From the NCBI RefSeq assembly GCF_015694525.1, contig NZ_JADQDM010000006.1, forward strand, positions 186,001 to 250,000: 64,000 nt of DNA. The letters run 5' to 3'. The position numbers and the translations under genes are program-made. This document shows positions 27,747 through 37,159 of the stretch, in pieces. Position 1 is the first letter of the stretch. Every line of letters starts with the position of its first letter. The notes beneath the pieces were generated by a model. That model searched no databases and was not told where the DNA came from. It saw only the letters and a program-made list of their open reading frames with translations. Origin of the DNA: Hymenobacter ruricola (lineage in GTDB: Bacteria > Bacteroidota > Bacteroidia > Cytophagales > Hymenobacteraceae).

Positions 27747-27766
27747 ACGTATTCAATATCAACCAG

Positions 27767-29299
27767 ATGATAGATTTTTACCTCAACGACCAGCCCATTC
27801 GCACCGACGAGCCGCAGGCCAGCGCCCTGCTCGATTTCGTGCGCTACCACGAGCACCTGAAGGGCACCAAAATCGGCTGCCGCGAGGGCGACTGCGGCGC
27901 CTGCACCGTGCTGGTGGGCGAGCTGGCCCCCGACGGCCAGACCGTGAATTACCAAAGCATGACCAGCTGCCTCACGCCGCTGGGCAACGTGCAGGGCAAG
28001 CACGTGGTGACGGTGGAAGGCATCAACCAAGCCAGCGGGCAGCTCACGCCCGTGCAGCAGGCCATCGTGGACGAAGGCGGCTCGCAGTGCGGCTTCTGCA
28101 CGGTGGGCTTTGTGATGTCGCTCACCGGCCACAGCCTGGGCGACAAGCCGGCCACCGAAAAAAGCACCGTCGCCGCCATCGACGGCAACATTTGCCGCTG
28201 CACGGGCTACAAGTCGCTGGAGCGCGCCGCGGCCAAGCTCACGGCTGAGTTGGAGCAGCGACCCGCGGAAAACGCCCTGGCCTGGCTCAGTGAGAAGCAG
28301 TACGTGCCCGGCTACTTCGCCGGAATCCCGGCCAGGCTCGGCAAGCTGCGCCCCGCCGAAACCAACGCCACCGAAGCTTCATCAGCGGCAACAGCAGCTT
28401 CCGCCACGGCTCATGCCAACGGCGGCGCGGTTTCGACCTCGCCCAGCGGCCACGCCCAAAGCCAGAACGGCCATAGTCACTCGCCCAGTCACGCCTTCGC
28501 TCACCCGCTCCTCGGCGGCGGCACCGATTTGCTGGTGCAGCGCCTTGAGGAGTTGCGGGAGCAGCCCGTGCGCCTGATATTTGACCAGGCCGGCCGGCGC
28601 GGCATCCGGCAGGAAGCGGCGGGCCGCGTGGTGCTGGGCGCCGCCACCACGGCCAGCCATTTGCTGGAATCGGACCTCATGCGCGGCCTGATTCCGCAGT
28701 TGCCGCAGTACCTGAAACTGGTATCGAGCACGCCCATCCGCAACATGGGCACGGTGGCCGGCAACTTCATCAACGGCTCCCCGATTGGCGATTTAACCAT
28801 TATGTTCCTGGCGCTCGGGGCCTACATCACCCTGGCCGACCCGGCCGGCACCACGCGCGAACTGGCGTTGCCCGACCTCTACCTCGGCTACAAGAAGCTG
28901 GCGAAAGCGCCCGAGGAGCAAGTCACCGAAATCAGCTTCCCCGCTCCCCTGTCTGGCGATTTCTTCCATTTTGAGAAGGTTTCCAAACGCACTCACCTGG
29001 ACATTGCCAGCGTGAATTCGGCGGTCTGGCTGCGGGTGAACGACGGTATTATCACCGGCGCCCGGGTATCGGCCGGCGGCGTGGGGCCAGTGCCGCTGTA
29101 CCTGGCGCGTACCAGTGCATTTCTGGAAGGCCGCGAACTATCAGGCGAAACGCTGGCAGCGGCCAATGAGGTGATGCAATCGGAAATCAGCCCGATTTCG
29201 GACGTGCGCGGCACCAGCGACTACAAGCGGCTGTTGATGCGGCAGTTGCTGTGGGCGCATTTCCTGAAGTTTGCGCCGGAGCTGGAATTTGTCAATTAA
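27767..29299 (+). CDS. xdhA: Xanthine dehydrogenase, iron-sulfur/FAD subunit
   Basis: A 510-residue small subunit. Two [2Fe-2S] clusters are visible: Cys38, Cys43, Cys46 (CREGDCGAC) and Cys68, then Cys108, Cys111, Cys143 and Cys145 (CGFC ... NICRCTGY). The FAD domain follows (LLGGGTDLLVQR, STPIRNMGTVAGNFINGSPIGD). A low-complexity Ala/Ser/His linker of about 60 residues separates the parts. The ATG at 27767 is correct; a longer reading would start inside the palindromic repeat. It pairs with the molybdenum subunit at 29867 to oxidise hypoxanthine and xanthine to urate. Confidence 0.95.
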   Translation: MIDFYLNDQPIRTDEPQASALLDFVRYHEHLKGTKIGCREGDCGACTVLVGELAPDGQTVNYQSMTSCLTPLGNVQGKHVVTVEGINQASGQLTPVQQAIVDEGGSQCGFCTVGFVMSLTGHSLGDKPATEKSTVAAIDGNICRCTGYKSLERAAAKLTAELEQRPAENALAWLSEKQYVPGYFAGIPARLGKLRPAETNATEASSAATAASATAHANGGAVSTSPSGHAQSQNGHSHSPSHAFAHPLLGGGTDLLVQRLEELREQPVRLIFDQAGRRGIRQEAAGRVVLGAATTASHLLESDLMRGLIPQLPQYLKLVSSTPIRNMGTVAGNFINGSPIGDLTIMFLALGAYITLADPAGTTRELALPDLYLGYKKLAKAPEEQVTEISFPAPLSGDFFHFEKVSKRTHLDIASVNSAVWLRVNDGIITGARVSAGGVGPVPLYLARTSAFLEGRELSGETLAAANEVMQSEISPISDVRGTSDYKRLLMRQLLWAHFLKFAPELEFVN

Positions 29300-29333
29300 C
29301 AGTTGGTCATCAACTTTTACGGCAGATTTTTTA

Positions 29334-29843
29334 ATGTCCAACAAGCAGCATTTTTTCGATATTTTCAAGGAAATAGAGCATTCTTCTTTATTTCTGACCG
29401 ATAGAGCCGACCAGCTTAAGGAGGAAATACAGGCAAACTGTATTCAGCTTTCTGTTCCCGCTGGGCTACAAATTGAATCCGACGAACTCATTGATTTTTT
29501 AAAAAGGGTTAGGTCCAACCGGCAGGCACAACTACAAAACAGCGACCTTAAAACCGACCTTATTTATTACCTCTGGCACGATGAGCAAGCTGGGCAGCTT
29601 CGCTTCAACTTTATAAATTCCTCGCATCTGAAATTGCCTTTCGGTGCTGCAGTTTCTTTGGTTGGAAATGAAGCCGAAATTGTTGACCATTTTCTAATTT
29701 CAAATTATTCACAAGGAGTTGCTTGGGAAGATTTCAATGCTATTTCCGAAGCAGTTGAAGAATTGACGGTAACTTTTACGCTTAAGGTTTACCAGGAAAT
29801 CATTTTCCAATCTGCCACCCATCATCCTCAGCCACTTCGTTAG
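29334..29843 (+). CDS. Unknown 169-residue protein between the xanthine dehydrogenase subunits
   Basis: The protein starts MSNKQHFFDIFKEIEHSSL, has no signal peptide or membrane helix, and looks mixed alpha/beta (VSLVGNEAEIVDHFLISNYSQG, EELTVTFTLKVYQEIIF). I do not recognise a family. Its DNA is clearly more A+T-rich than either flanking gene, with different codon use (many TTT, ATT, AAT), which suggests later insertion into an xdhA-xdhB operon. It begins 34 bases after xdhA and ends 23 bases before xdhB, so it could be co-transcribed. Confidence 0.7.
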   Translation: MSNKQHFFDIFKEIEHSSLFLTDRADQLKEEIQANCIQLSVPAGLQIESDELIDFLKRVRSNRQAQLQNSDLKTDLIYYLWHDEQAGQLRFNFINSSHLKLPFGAAVSLVGNEAEIVDHFLISNYSQGVAWEDFNAISEAVEELTVTFTLKVYQEIIFQSATHHPQPLR

Positions 29844-29866
29844 TCGCTGCAGCGAGCACCCAATCC

Positions 29867-32167
29867 ATGAATCATCTCGACCCCAACCGCCACGTGCGCG
29901 GCGAATCGCAGTACCTCGACGACGTGCCCGTGCAGCAGGGCACGCTGTTCGCGGCCGTATTTGAAAGCCCGCTGGCCCACGGCGTGCTCAAAAGTCTGGA
30001 TTTGAGCGCCGCGCTGGCCGCGCCGGGCGTGGTGCGCATCCTCACGGCCGACGACATTCCGGGCGACAACCAAATCGGCGGCATCGTGCCCGACGAGCCG
30101 CTGCTGGCCGAGGGGCACGTGCACTTCCGGGGGCAACCAGTGGCGCTGGTGCTGGCCCGCCACGAGCACCAGGCCCACGCCGCGCTCAAGCTGATTAAAG
30201 CCGAGATTGAGCCGCTGCCCATCATCACCGACCCGCGCGTGGCCGCGGCGCAGGGCGAGTTCATTGTGCCGCCGCGCACCTTCAAAATCGGGGATTCTCA
30301 AGCCGCCTGGGCGAGCTGTGCCCACGTGTTTGAGGGCGTGGCCGAGAGCGGCGGGCAGGAGCATTTGTACATCGAAACGCAGGGCGCCTACGCTTTCCCG
30401 ACCGAGATGGGCGGCGTGCGCATCATCTCCTCCACGCAGGGCCCCACGGCCGTGCAGCGCCACACGGCGCACGTGCTGGGCCTGGGCATGCACCAGGTAG
30501 AAGTGGACGTGACGCGCCTGGGCGGCGGTTTTGGCGGCAAGGAAGACCAGGCCACGCCCTGGGGCGCCCTGGCCGCGCTGGGCGCCTACTGCGCCAAGAA
30601 GCCAGTGAAGCTGGTGCTCGACCGCATGGCCGACATGCGCATGACCGGCAAGCGCCACCCCTACTCGTCGGACTTCAAAATCGGCTTCGACGCGGACCTG
30701 AAAATCGTGGCTTACGAGGTAGAATTCTACCAAAACGCCGGCGCCGCCGCCGACCTTTCGCCGGCCGTGATGGAGCGCACGCTCTTCCACGCCACCAACG
30801 CCTATTTCGTGCCCAACGTGACGGCCACCGCCTACAGCTGCCGCACCAATTTGCCCCCGAACACCGCTTTCCGGGGCTTTGGCGGGCCGCAGGGCATGTT
30901 CGTGATTGAGTCGGCCCTGGCCAAAGCGGCCGAAGAGCTTGGGGTGCCCACCTGCGAGTTGCAGCGCCGCAACCTGCTGCGCGAAGGCGACCTGTTCTCC
31001 TACCGCCAGCCGGCCGAAATGTGCCACGCCGAACAGGCCTGGGACACGGCCGCCAAAGAATTCGATTTGGCGGGCATCCGGGCCGAAGTTGAGCGGTTCA
31101 ACCAAACGAACAAGCTGCAGAAAAAGGGCTTTGCGGTGATGCCCATCTGCTTCGGCATCAGCTTCACCAAAACGCCCATGAACCAGACGCGGGCGCTGGT
31201 GCACATCTACTCCGACGGCTCAGTGGGCATCAGCACGGGCGCGGTGGAAATGGGCCAGGGCGTGAACACCAAAATTGCCCAGGTGGCGGCCCGCACGCTG
31301 GGCATTTCGATTAATCGCATCAAAATCGAAACCACCAACACCACCCGCGTGGCCAACACCTCCCCCAGCGCCGCCAGCGCCACCGCCGACCTCAACGGCA
31401 AGGCCACCGAAATGGCCTGCGCCGCCCTGCGCGAGCGCCTGCTGCGCCACGCCGAAGTGGAATACACGCTCAATTACGAAGGCATCGAAATCCGCAACGA
31501 AGAGGTGCTGGCCGCCGGCATGCCCACCGAAACCACCTGGGACAAGCTGGTGTCGTCGGCCTTCTGGAAGCGCGTGGCCCTCACCGAAAACGCCCACTAC
31601 GCCACGCCCGACCTGCATTTCGACCCCGCCACCAACACGGGCCACCCCTTCGCCTACCACGTCTACGGCACGGCCCTGACCACCGTCACCGTCGACTGCC
31701 TGCGCGGCACCTACACCGTGGACGCCCTGCGCATTGCCCACGACTTCGGCCAGAGCTTCAACGAAGTCATCGACCGTGGCCAGATTGAGGGCGGCGCGGT
31801 GCAGGGCATCGGCTGGATGACCATGGAGGAAGTGGCCTACAACGACGAAGGCCGCCTGCTCAGCAACTCGCTCAACAGCTACAAAATCCCCGACATCTAC
31901 GCCGCGCCCAAGGTGCTCGACGTGCACTTCCTCGACACGCCGGGCCACCCCAAGGCCATCCTGCGCTCCAAAGCCGTGGGCGAGCCGCCGCTGATGTACG
32001 GCATCGGCACCTACTTCGCCCTGCGCGACGCGGTGCGGGCTTTCCAGCCGCACACGGCCCTCCCCTTCTCGGCCCCGATGACGCCGGAAAAGACGCTGGT
32101 GAGCTTGTATCCGGAGTTCTCGGCAACTAATTCTACTTTCAATTTGTCCAAAGTGTTATTTCGATAA
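29867..32167 (+). CDS. xdhB: Xanthine dehydrogenase, molybdopterin-binding subunit
   Basis: A 766-residue large subunit with family blocks GQPVALVLA, RLGGGFGGKEDQATPWG, NTAFRGFGGPQGM, VEMGQGVNTKIAQVAA and KAVGEPPLMYGI. The last holds the catalytic glutamate next to the molybdenum. It carries out hydroxylation of purines at the molybdopterin centre, passing electrons to the Fe-S/FAD subunit. The start MNHLDPNRHVRGESQYLDD at 29867 matches the family. Its maturation factor XdhC is encoded 24 kb away at 56218, beyond the CRISPR-Cas locus. Confidence 0.95.
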   Translation: MNHLDPNRHVRGESQYLDDVPVQQGTLFAAVFESPLAHGVLKSLDLSAALAAPGVVRILTADDIPGDNQIGGIVPDEPLLAEGHVHFRGQPVALVLARHEHQAHAALKLIKAEIEPLPIITDPRVAAAQGEFIVPPRTFKIGDSQAAWASCAHVFEGVAESGGQEHLYIETQGAYAFPTEMGGVRIISSTQGPTAVQRHTAHVLGLGMHQVEVDVTRLGGGFGGKEDQATPWGALAALGAYCAKKPVKLVLDRMADMRMTGKRHPYSSDFKIGFDADLKIVAYEVEFYQNAGAAADLSPAVMERTLFHATNAYFVPNVTATAYSCRTNLPPNTAFRGFGGPQGMFVIESALAKAAEELGVPTCELQRRNLLREGDLFSYRQPAEMCHAEQAWDTAAKEFDLAGIRAEVERFNQTNKLQKKGFAVMPICFGISFTKTPMNQTRALVHIYSDGSVGISTGAVEMGQGVNTKIAQVAARTLGISINRIKIETTNTTRVANTSPSAASATADLNGKATEMACAALRERLLRHAEVEYTLNYEGIEIRNEEVLAAGMPTETTWDKLVSSAFWKRVALTENAHYATPDLHFDPATNTGHPFAYHVYGTALTTVTVDCLRGTYTVDALRIAHDFGQSFNEVIDRGQIEGGAVQGIGWMTMEEVAYNDEGRLLSNSLNSYKIPDIYAAPKVLDVHFLDTPGHPKAILRSKAVGEPPLMYGIGTYFALRDAVRAFQPHTALPFSAPMTPEKTLVSLYPEFSATNSTFNLSKVLFR

Positions 32168-32312
32168 TGCAAAAAATTAAGTTGTTTACAGCCAAACAAT
32201 TACTAAAATAATTGGTTTGACATGAAAATAAAATTAGCAATATTCAGAAATAACTGACGTATTTACCGCCGGAATCAGGCTTGCTGTTCCTTCAGCTATC
32301 TACCCGGCACCC

Positions 32313-32990
32313 ATGCGCTTACACCTCTACCTGGAATCCCCTGAGCGGGTTCCTTTCGATTACCTGCCCACGCTGGTGGGCGCCTTCAATCGCTGGGCCG
32401 GCCACGACGCCCGCCGGCACGACGGCCTTTCCCTCTATTCCCTGGCCTGGCTGCGCGGCGGGCAGGCCGGGCGCGGCGGCATTCATTTCCGGGAAGGCGC
32501 CAGTTGGTTTATCTCGGCCCCAGACTCCGACCTGATTCACCAGCTCGTGAGCGGCGTGGTGCGCGAGCCCGACCTCGGCCTGGGCCTGCGGGTGCGCGAC
32601 GTGCGGATGCAGCGCGCCCCCGAATTCACGGCCGGCGAGCAGCCTTTCCGCGTGGCCAGCCCGGTCTTTATCAAGCACCTCCCGCCCGGGGCCCAGCTCG
32701 GCGCCCCCGCCGACCACCTCCTCCCCGGTCACCCCCTGGCCGACGAGCTGCTCACCGCCACCCTGCGGCGCAAGCTCCGCCAGGCCGGCCTCGACGACAC
32801 CGCCGCCGCCGTGCGCTTCGACCCCGCCCACCTCGCCACCGCCAAAACCAAGCTGTTCCGCTACAAGCAGGTGCAGTGCCGCGGCAGCATCTGCCCGGTG
32901 CTGGTGAGCGGGAGCGCCGAGCAGATTCAGTTCGCTTGGGAAGTGGGCGTGGGTGATTCTACGGGGATTGGCTGCGGGGCGCTGGTGTAG
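32313..32990 (+). CDS. cas6: CRISPR pre-crRNA endoribonuclease Cas6
   Basis: A 225-residue RAMP protein. The C-terminal glycine-rich loop GVGDSTGIGCGALV (about 211-224) is the Cas6 signature. An N-terminal ferredoxin-like fold with His residues (GHDARRHDGLSLYSLAW) offers candidate catalytic histidines. It should cut the repeat transcript eight bases before each spacer, leaving an ATTGAAAT 5' handle. It is the first gene of the cas cluster, after an A+T-rich 145-base gap that must hold the promoter, although I see no clear minus-7 box there. Confidence 0.93.
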   Translation: MRLHLYLESPERVPFDYLPTLVGAFNRWAGHDARRHDGLSLYSLAWLRGGQAGRGGIHFREGASWFISAPDSDLIHQLVSGVVREPDLGLGLRVRDVRMQRAPEFTAGEQPFRVASPVFIKHLPPGAQLGAPADHLLPGHPLADELLTATLRRKLRQAGLDDTAAAVRFDPAHLATAKTKLFRYKQVQCRGSICPVLVSGSAEQIQFAWEVGVGDSTGIGCGALV

Positions 32991-33020
32991 GTTTTCTGTA
33001 TTCTTTACTGAGTTTATATA

Positions 33021-33581
33021 ATGCTTTACGTAGTAGAGTACACCGGCCCATTTGGTTACCTCAAGCCTTGGACGGCCGTTCGAGACGGGGAAACATATTC
33101 CCAGCAGTTTCTCACGCCTTCCGTTATTGAGGGAATGCGGCAGAAGCTGGAGGTTTCGCAGATTCTGCGGCACAAGCTTGCTTATGCCGGGCTGAGCATG
33201 CAGCAGGAGCAAACGCACCCGCGCGGCTGGATACACGAGAAGAAAAAGCAGCAACTGACGCGCCCCCGCGCCATTCTGGTGCGGGGGGTAATGCTGTCCC
33301 CGACGCTGCATCTGGCTTTTGCCAGCGCGGATGACGCCAAGCTGGCGGCAACCCAGCACCTGTGCCTGTGCCGCAACGAAGATATTTTGTTGCCTGCTGA
33401 GCCACAGATGATAAGCGAAGCAGCGTTTGCGGCACTGCCGGGCTTCGAATTGCGCTTTACCGAGGGGCCGAGTGATGGCGCTTTTTTGGTGGGTTACAAC
33501 CGCTTTGCGGACGGCGCGGCCATGTACGGCCGATTGGAGATTACCGGCAACCCCACCGCCAAACCCGTGCTGGAACGATGA
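33021..33581 (+). CDS. cas5: CRISPR Cascade subunit Cas5
   Basis: A 186-residue protein whose first 40 residues follow the Cas5 N-terminal pattern (VEYTGPFGYLKPWTAVRDGE then TYSQQFLTPSVIEGMRQKLEV): a beta strand, glycine turn, paired strand, then a Pro-Ser helix. In type I complexes Cas5 caps the 5' handle of the crRNA. The stop codon overlaps the cas3 start by four bases (ATGA), indicating translational coupling. Placement between cas6 and cas3 is not the usual I-B order. There is no sign that it replaces Cas6 as nuclease, as Cas5c does. Confidence 0.85.
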   Translation: MLYVVEYTGPFGYLKPWTAVRDGETYSQQFLTPSVIEGMRQKLEVSQILRHKLAYAGLSMQQEQTHPRGWIHEKKKQQLTRPRAILVRGVMLSPTLHLAFASADDAKLAATQHLCLCRNEDILLPAEPQMISEAAFAALPGFELRFTEGPSDGAFLVGYNRFADGAAMYGRLEITGNPTAKPVLER

Positions 33582-35755
33582 AAACAACCCGCCCGATTCT
33601 CGCCAAGAGCGCCCAGCGCGGCAATTCCCCGCTCACGTTGCTCAACCACACGCAGCAGGTAAAAGCAGCAGCAGAAGCCATTGCGGCTCAGTTGGGCTAC
33701 GACGTGCGGCTAGCGGGGCTGGGCGCGGCCTTGCACGATTTGGGCAAGGCGCACCCCCATTTTCAGGCCAAGATTTACGGTGAAGAACTGCCCTTGCACG
33801 AGCAGTTTCCGCACCGGCACGAGCTGTCGTCGCTGGGGTTTCTGCCGCTGTTCGACCGGGCCGACTGGCCGGCGCTGGTCGACATGGTGGTGGCGCACCA
33901 TAAATCCATCAGGCAGGACGCGCGGGAGCGGGGCATCCTGGATTTGCAACGGCAGGGCGGCCCGTGGATAGCCAACCACTTGCTGAACTGGGAAGACTGG
34001 TCGGGCGACGGGCTGGCCGTGCTGGCCGCTTTGCAAGTACCCGTAACGCTGCGAAAGGTGACGCTGCAAGAGGCAGAAGCCGCCCTGCGCTATGCCGTGG
34101 AGCACTGCCGGGCGCAGCTGCGCAGCCCCGAGTGGTCGGCCTGGCGCGGCGTGCTGATGGCGGCCGACCATTTTGCTTCGGCTTTGCAGCACGACACGGA
34201 CAAGCAGTTGGCGGGGTTGTTTGACAAGCCAAATCTGGCGTTTTTTCAAAACCGCGCCGGCGATGCGCTCTACCCGCTTTCGCAGACGAGCGCCGCCGAT
34301 GAGCGGCCCCACACACTGGTGGTGGCTCCGACGGGCGCGGGCAAAACGGACTACCTGTTTCGGCGCTGCCGGGGGCGGGTGTTTTACACGTTGCCGTTTC
34401 AAGCTTCCATCAACGCCATGTTTGAGCGCGTGCGCCAGGCCGACACGGGCGGCCACGTGCGGCTGCGCCACGCCATGTCGAAACTGGTAGAGGGCCGCAC
34501 GGGGCGCGATGTGGCCGAGAAGCTCTTGCAGGACAAAGTGGGCGCGTCGGTCAAAATCCTGACGCCGCACCAGCTGGCGGCCGTGGCTTTCGGGCTACCC
34601 GGCTACGAGGCGGTGCTGCTCGACGTGCGCGGCTGCGATGTCATTCTGGATGAGATTCATACTTATTCCGATAAGGCGCAGGCCATGGTGCTGGCCATTG
34701 TGGACGTGCTGGTGCTGGCCAACTGCCGGCTGCACGTGGGTACGGCCACCATGCCCACGGCTCTCTACGACGAGGTGCGCCGCCGGCTGGGCGGCCCCGA
34801 GGCCGTGTATGAAGTGCGCCTGTCCGACGAGGTGCTGGACGAGTTCAACCGCCACGAGGTGCACAAAATAGCCCGCGACCAGAAGCGCCCCGAAGCGTTG
34901 GCGACGACAGTAGACGCGCTGCTGCGCCAAGCCTTTACAGACAACGAAAAGGTTCTGATTATCTGCAACACCGTTGTGGGGGCGCAGGCCGAGTTTGAGC
35001 GGTTAACGCAGTCTTTTCCGGCCGTGAAAGCTATGCTGTTGCACAGCCGGTTTCGGCGCCTGGACCGGGCGGATTTAGAGAAAAAGCTGACCGCAGAATT
35101 TGACGGGCAGCCGGGCCCTTGCTTCGTGGTATCGACGCAGGTGGTGGAAGTGAGCCTGGATATCAGCTTCGACCGGATGATAACCGAGGCCGCCCCGCTC
35201 GATGCGCTGGTGCAGCGGTTTGGCCGGGTAAACCGGCGGCGCAGCCCGGAAACCATTGGCCAGCTAAAGCCCGTCCACGTCATCGAGCCGGACCGGAAAA
35301 CGCTGCCTTACAACCGCGAAGTAGTGCTGCGCAGCTACGCCCAGCTGCCCGACGCGGCTCTGCTGCCGGAGCGCGACCTGCAACGCTGCCTCGATGCCGT
35401 GTACCCCGACTTGGCGCTGGCCAACATCAACACGCACCTGATATGGGACAACGGCGAGCTGATAGAAGGCGCGCTGACCAACCGCTGCCGCTCGGTGCTG
35501 GTGGAGGCGCTGGAAATCGAAACGGCAGCCTGCATTCTGGCCGACGACCGCGCTGAATATGTAGCCGAAAAGACGTTCTGGGAGCGCCGCATCGAGTTGG
35601 AAATCCCCATCAGTTGGCGCACGATTCAATTCAATAAGAACCGACAGCATTACGAGCGGCTGGACTTTGGCGCGGCCCCGTTTGTGGTGCCGCAACCGTT
35701 GGCCGACTACCGCCGGCTGGGCCTGCAGTTGCTGGAGCCCGATTCCTTTCTCTAA
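33578..35755 (+). CDS. cas3: CRISPR effector nuclease-helicase Cas3 (HD plus DExD/H)
   Basis: A 725-residue Cas3 with both activities. The N-terminal HD nuclease has His24, His53-Asp54 (AALHDLGK), His81 and His107-His108 (VVAHHKS). The SF2 helicase follows with Walker A PTGAGKT (251-257), motif II DEIH (358-361), motif III GTATMP (388-393) and motif VI QRFGRVNR (546-553). It is recruited by the target-bound complex to unwind and degrade invader DNA. All catalytic residues appear intact, so interference should be functional. Confidence 0.96.
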   Translation: MKTTRPILAKSAQRGNSPLTLLNHTQQVKAAAEAIAAQLGYDVRLAGLGAALHDLGKAHPHFQAKIYGEELPLHEQFPHRHELSSLGFLPLFDRADWPALVDMVVAHHKSIRQDARERGILDLQRQGGPWIANHLLNWEDWSGDGLAVLAALQVPVTLRKVTLQEAEAALRYAVEHCRAQLRSPEWSAWRGVLMAADHFASALQHDTDKQLAGLFDKPNLAFFQNRAGDALYPLSQTSAADERPHTLVVAPTGAGKTDYLFRRCRGRVFYTLPFQASINAMFERVRQADTGGHVRLRHAMSKLVEGRTGRDVAEKLLQDKVGASVKILTPHQLAAVAFGLPGYEAVLLDVRGCDVILDEIHTYSDKAQAMVLAIVDVLVLANCRLHVGTATMPTALYDEVRRRLGGPEAVYEVRLSDEVLDEFNRHEVHKIARDQKRPEALATTVDALLRQAFTDNEKVLIICNTVVGAQAEFERLTQSFPAVKAMLLHSRFRRLDRADLEKKLTAEFDGQPGPCFVVSTQVVEVSLDISFDRMITEAAPLDALVQRFGRVNRRRSPETIGQLKPVHVIEPDRKTLPYNREVVLRSYAQLPDAALLPERDLQRCLDAVYPDLALANINTHLIWDNGELIEGALTNRCRSVLVEALEIETAACILADDRAEYVAEKTFWERRIELEIPISWRTIQFNKNRQHYERLDFGAAPFVVPQPLADYRRLGLQLLEPDSFL

Positions 35756-35766
35756 CCTCACCTGAT

Positions 35767-37158
35767 ATGTACACCAGCTACATCGGCCGCCGCTTTCTGA
35801 CGCTGTGGAACGCGCGCACCGGCCGCGACTTGGCGGCCCGGCAGTTTTTTGACGAGGAAATCTTTCCTCTGTTCTATAATTCTAGCAAATACCTGCAATG
35901 GGTACCCAGTTCACCATTTGCGCAGGATTTGAATAAAGATGAGAAAGCCCGCGTAGCACTTGGAGCAAACCCCTACGAAATAAAACTCAGTAAGCTACAC
36001 GAGAAAATCAATGGCACTCTTGGTCCCGATGCCAGCTTCGTCATCGGCTTTCCAGCAGCTGGAGTAGAGGGCACCACTTCGGGGCAAGTGTCAGGGGTAG
36101 GGCCGAAAGTGGATGTAGACGACATCTATTGCTCCTGGATTGGCGGGGCGCTGGGCGTAGGTGTGAGCGGCGGCCTCACCCTTCTCATTGACCAGGACGA
36201 GGTGCTATGGACGCTCTACGAAGGCTGGGCCCGGTACCGCACCATGCTCAGCCAGCGTGACGGCCTGAAAGGCAACCAGATTGATACCTGGAACGGCCGC
36301 TGGCTCACGCACGCCTTCGACCCGGATTTCAATCCACGCCAGCCGCTGGCAGGCTTCAATTTTGACAAGGTCCTGGACACCAAAGACGGCAGCAGCGCCC
36401 TGCGCACGCAAGCCTGGGTGAAGGTGCTTTTCGCGTTGGCCACTGCTTATAAGCAGCGCATTACGGCCTACGTGTACAGCCTGGCTCAAACCAACCGCAC
36501 CATCGGCTTCGTGCCGCTGGAGTTGGGCGCGGTCGAGGATATGCACCAGCTTTCGCAGCAGCTTTTCCAATTGTCGCCCGACATCCGCGACTGGCAGAAG
36601 GTGACGAGCCTCTACGAAACGCACCTGGGCTTTGCGCGCGCCTGCCAGTTGGGCAGCATCGGCCTGGCGGCCATTGAGCCGGCGAAGCTCCAGGATTATT
36701 TGCCCGGCAATGACAAGAAAATCAATCTCAACACCGACGCCGACCGCTTTCAATTTGACATTTATCAACTCTGGATTCTCGCCATGCTCAACAACCAGGA
36801 ACTCTACAACGCCGCCGACCGACTGGCGGCCACGCTCCACGATTTTGCCCGCCGCGACGACCACCGCGACAGCGGCCGGGGAAAGAAAAACCTGGACCGC
36901 CAGGTAGAACAGGTGTTTGAGAAAAAAAGCCGGCCAGCTTTCATCGAACGGCTGGCCGATATGCTGGCCGAGGCCGGCAGTAACGCCGCCGCTTTTCGGG
37001 ATGCCTTTGACGAAGCCGTGCGGCAAGTGATGCTGATGCCGGTCGACAACTTCCCGTTGTTCATCATTCTGGTGCGCTTCCGCTACATCGCCCGGCAGAG
37101 CGACGCCTCTATTGCTCCGGCTTCATCCACGCAACAACCCACTCTTTTCAACGCATAG
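35767..37158 (+). CDS. Divergent Cas8-like large subunit
   Basis: A 463-residue protein identified by position between cas3 and cas7, by size and by absence of any other large-subunit candidate. I do not see the sequence marks of Cas8b, Cas8c or Cst1, so the family is not recognised. The N-terminus (MYTSYIGRRFLTLWNAR) and central part are mixed alpha/beta. The last 125 residues from Met340 (MLNNQELYNAADRLAATLHDF) are almost all helical and could be made separately as a Cas11 small subunit. It should recognise the PAM and start R-loop formation. Bases 35881-36000 drop to about 45% G+C within a richer gene. Confidence 0.7.
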   Translation: MYTSYIGRRFLTLWNARTGRDLAARQFFDEEIFPLFYNSSKYLQWVPSSPFAQDLNKDEKARVALGANPYEIKLSKLHEKINGTLGPDASFVIGFPAAGVEGTTSGQVSGVGPKVDVDDIYCSWIGGALGVGVSGGLTLLIDQDEVLWTLYEGWARYRTMLSQRDGLKGNQIDTWNGRWLTHAFDPDFNPRQPLAGFNFDKVLDTKDGSSALRTQAWVKVLFALATAYKQRITAYVYSLAQTNRTIGFVPLELGAVEDMHQLSQQLFQLSPDIRDWQKVTSLYETHLGFARACQLGSIGLAAIEPAKLQDYLPGNDKKINLNTDADRFQFDIYQLWILAMLNNQELYNAADRLAATLHDFARRDDHRDSGRGKKNLDRQVEQVFEKKSRPAFIERLADMLAEAGSNAAAFRDAFDEAVRQVMLMPVDNFPLFIILVRFRYIARQSDASIAPASSTQQPTLFNA

Positions 37159-37159
37159 C

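Noticed and set aside
29334..29843. Toxin-antitoxin or phage-defence gene
   Set aside because: No partner gene, nuclease or toxin motif was seen; only composition is unusual.
32168..32312. Clear promoter for the cas operon
   Set aside because: The region is A+T-rich, but the best box (TTGGTTTG) misses the TA of the minus-7 element and has no spaced minus-33, so it is not annotated.
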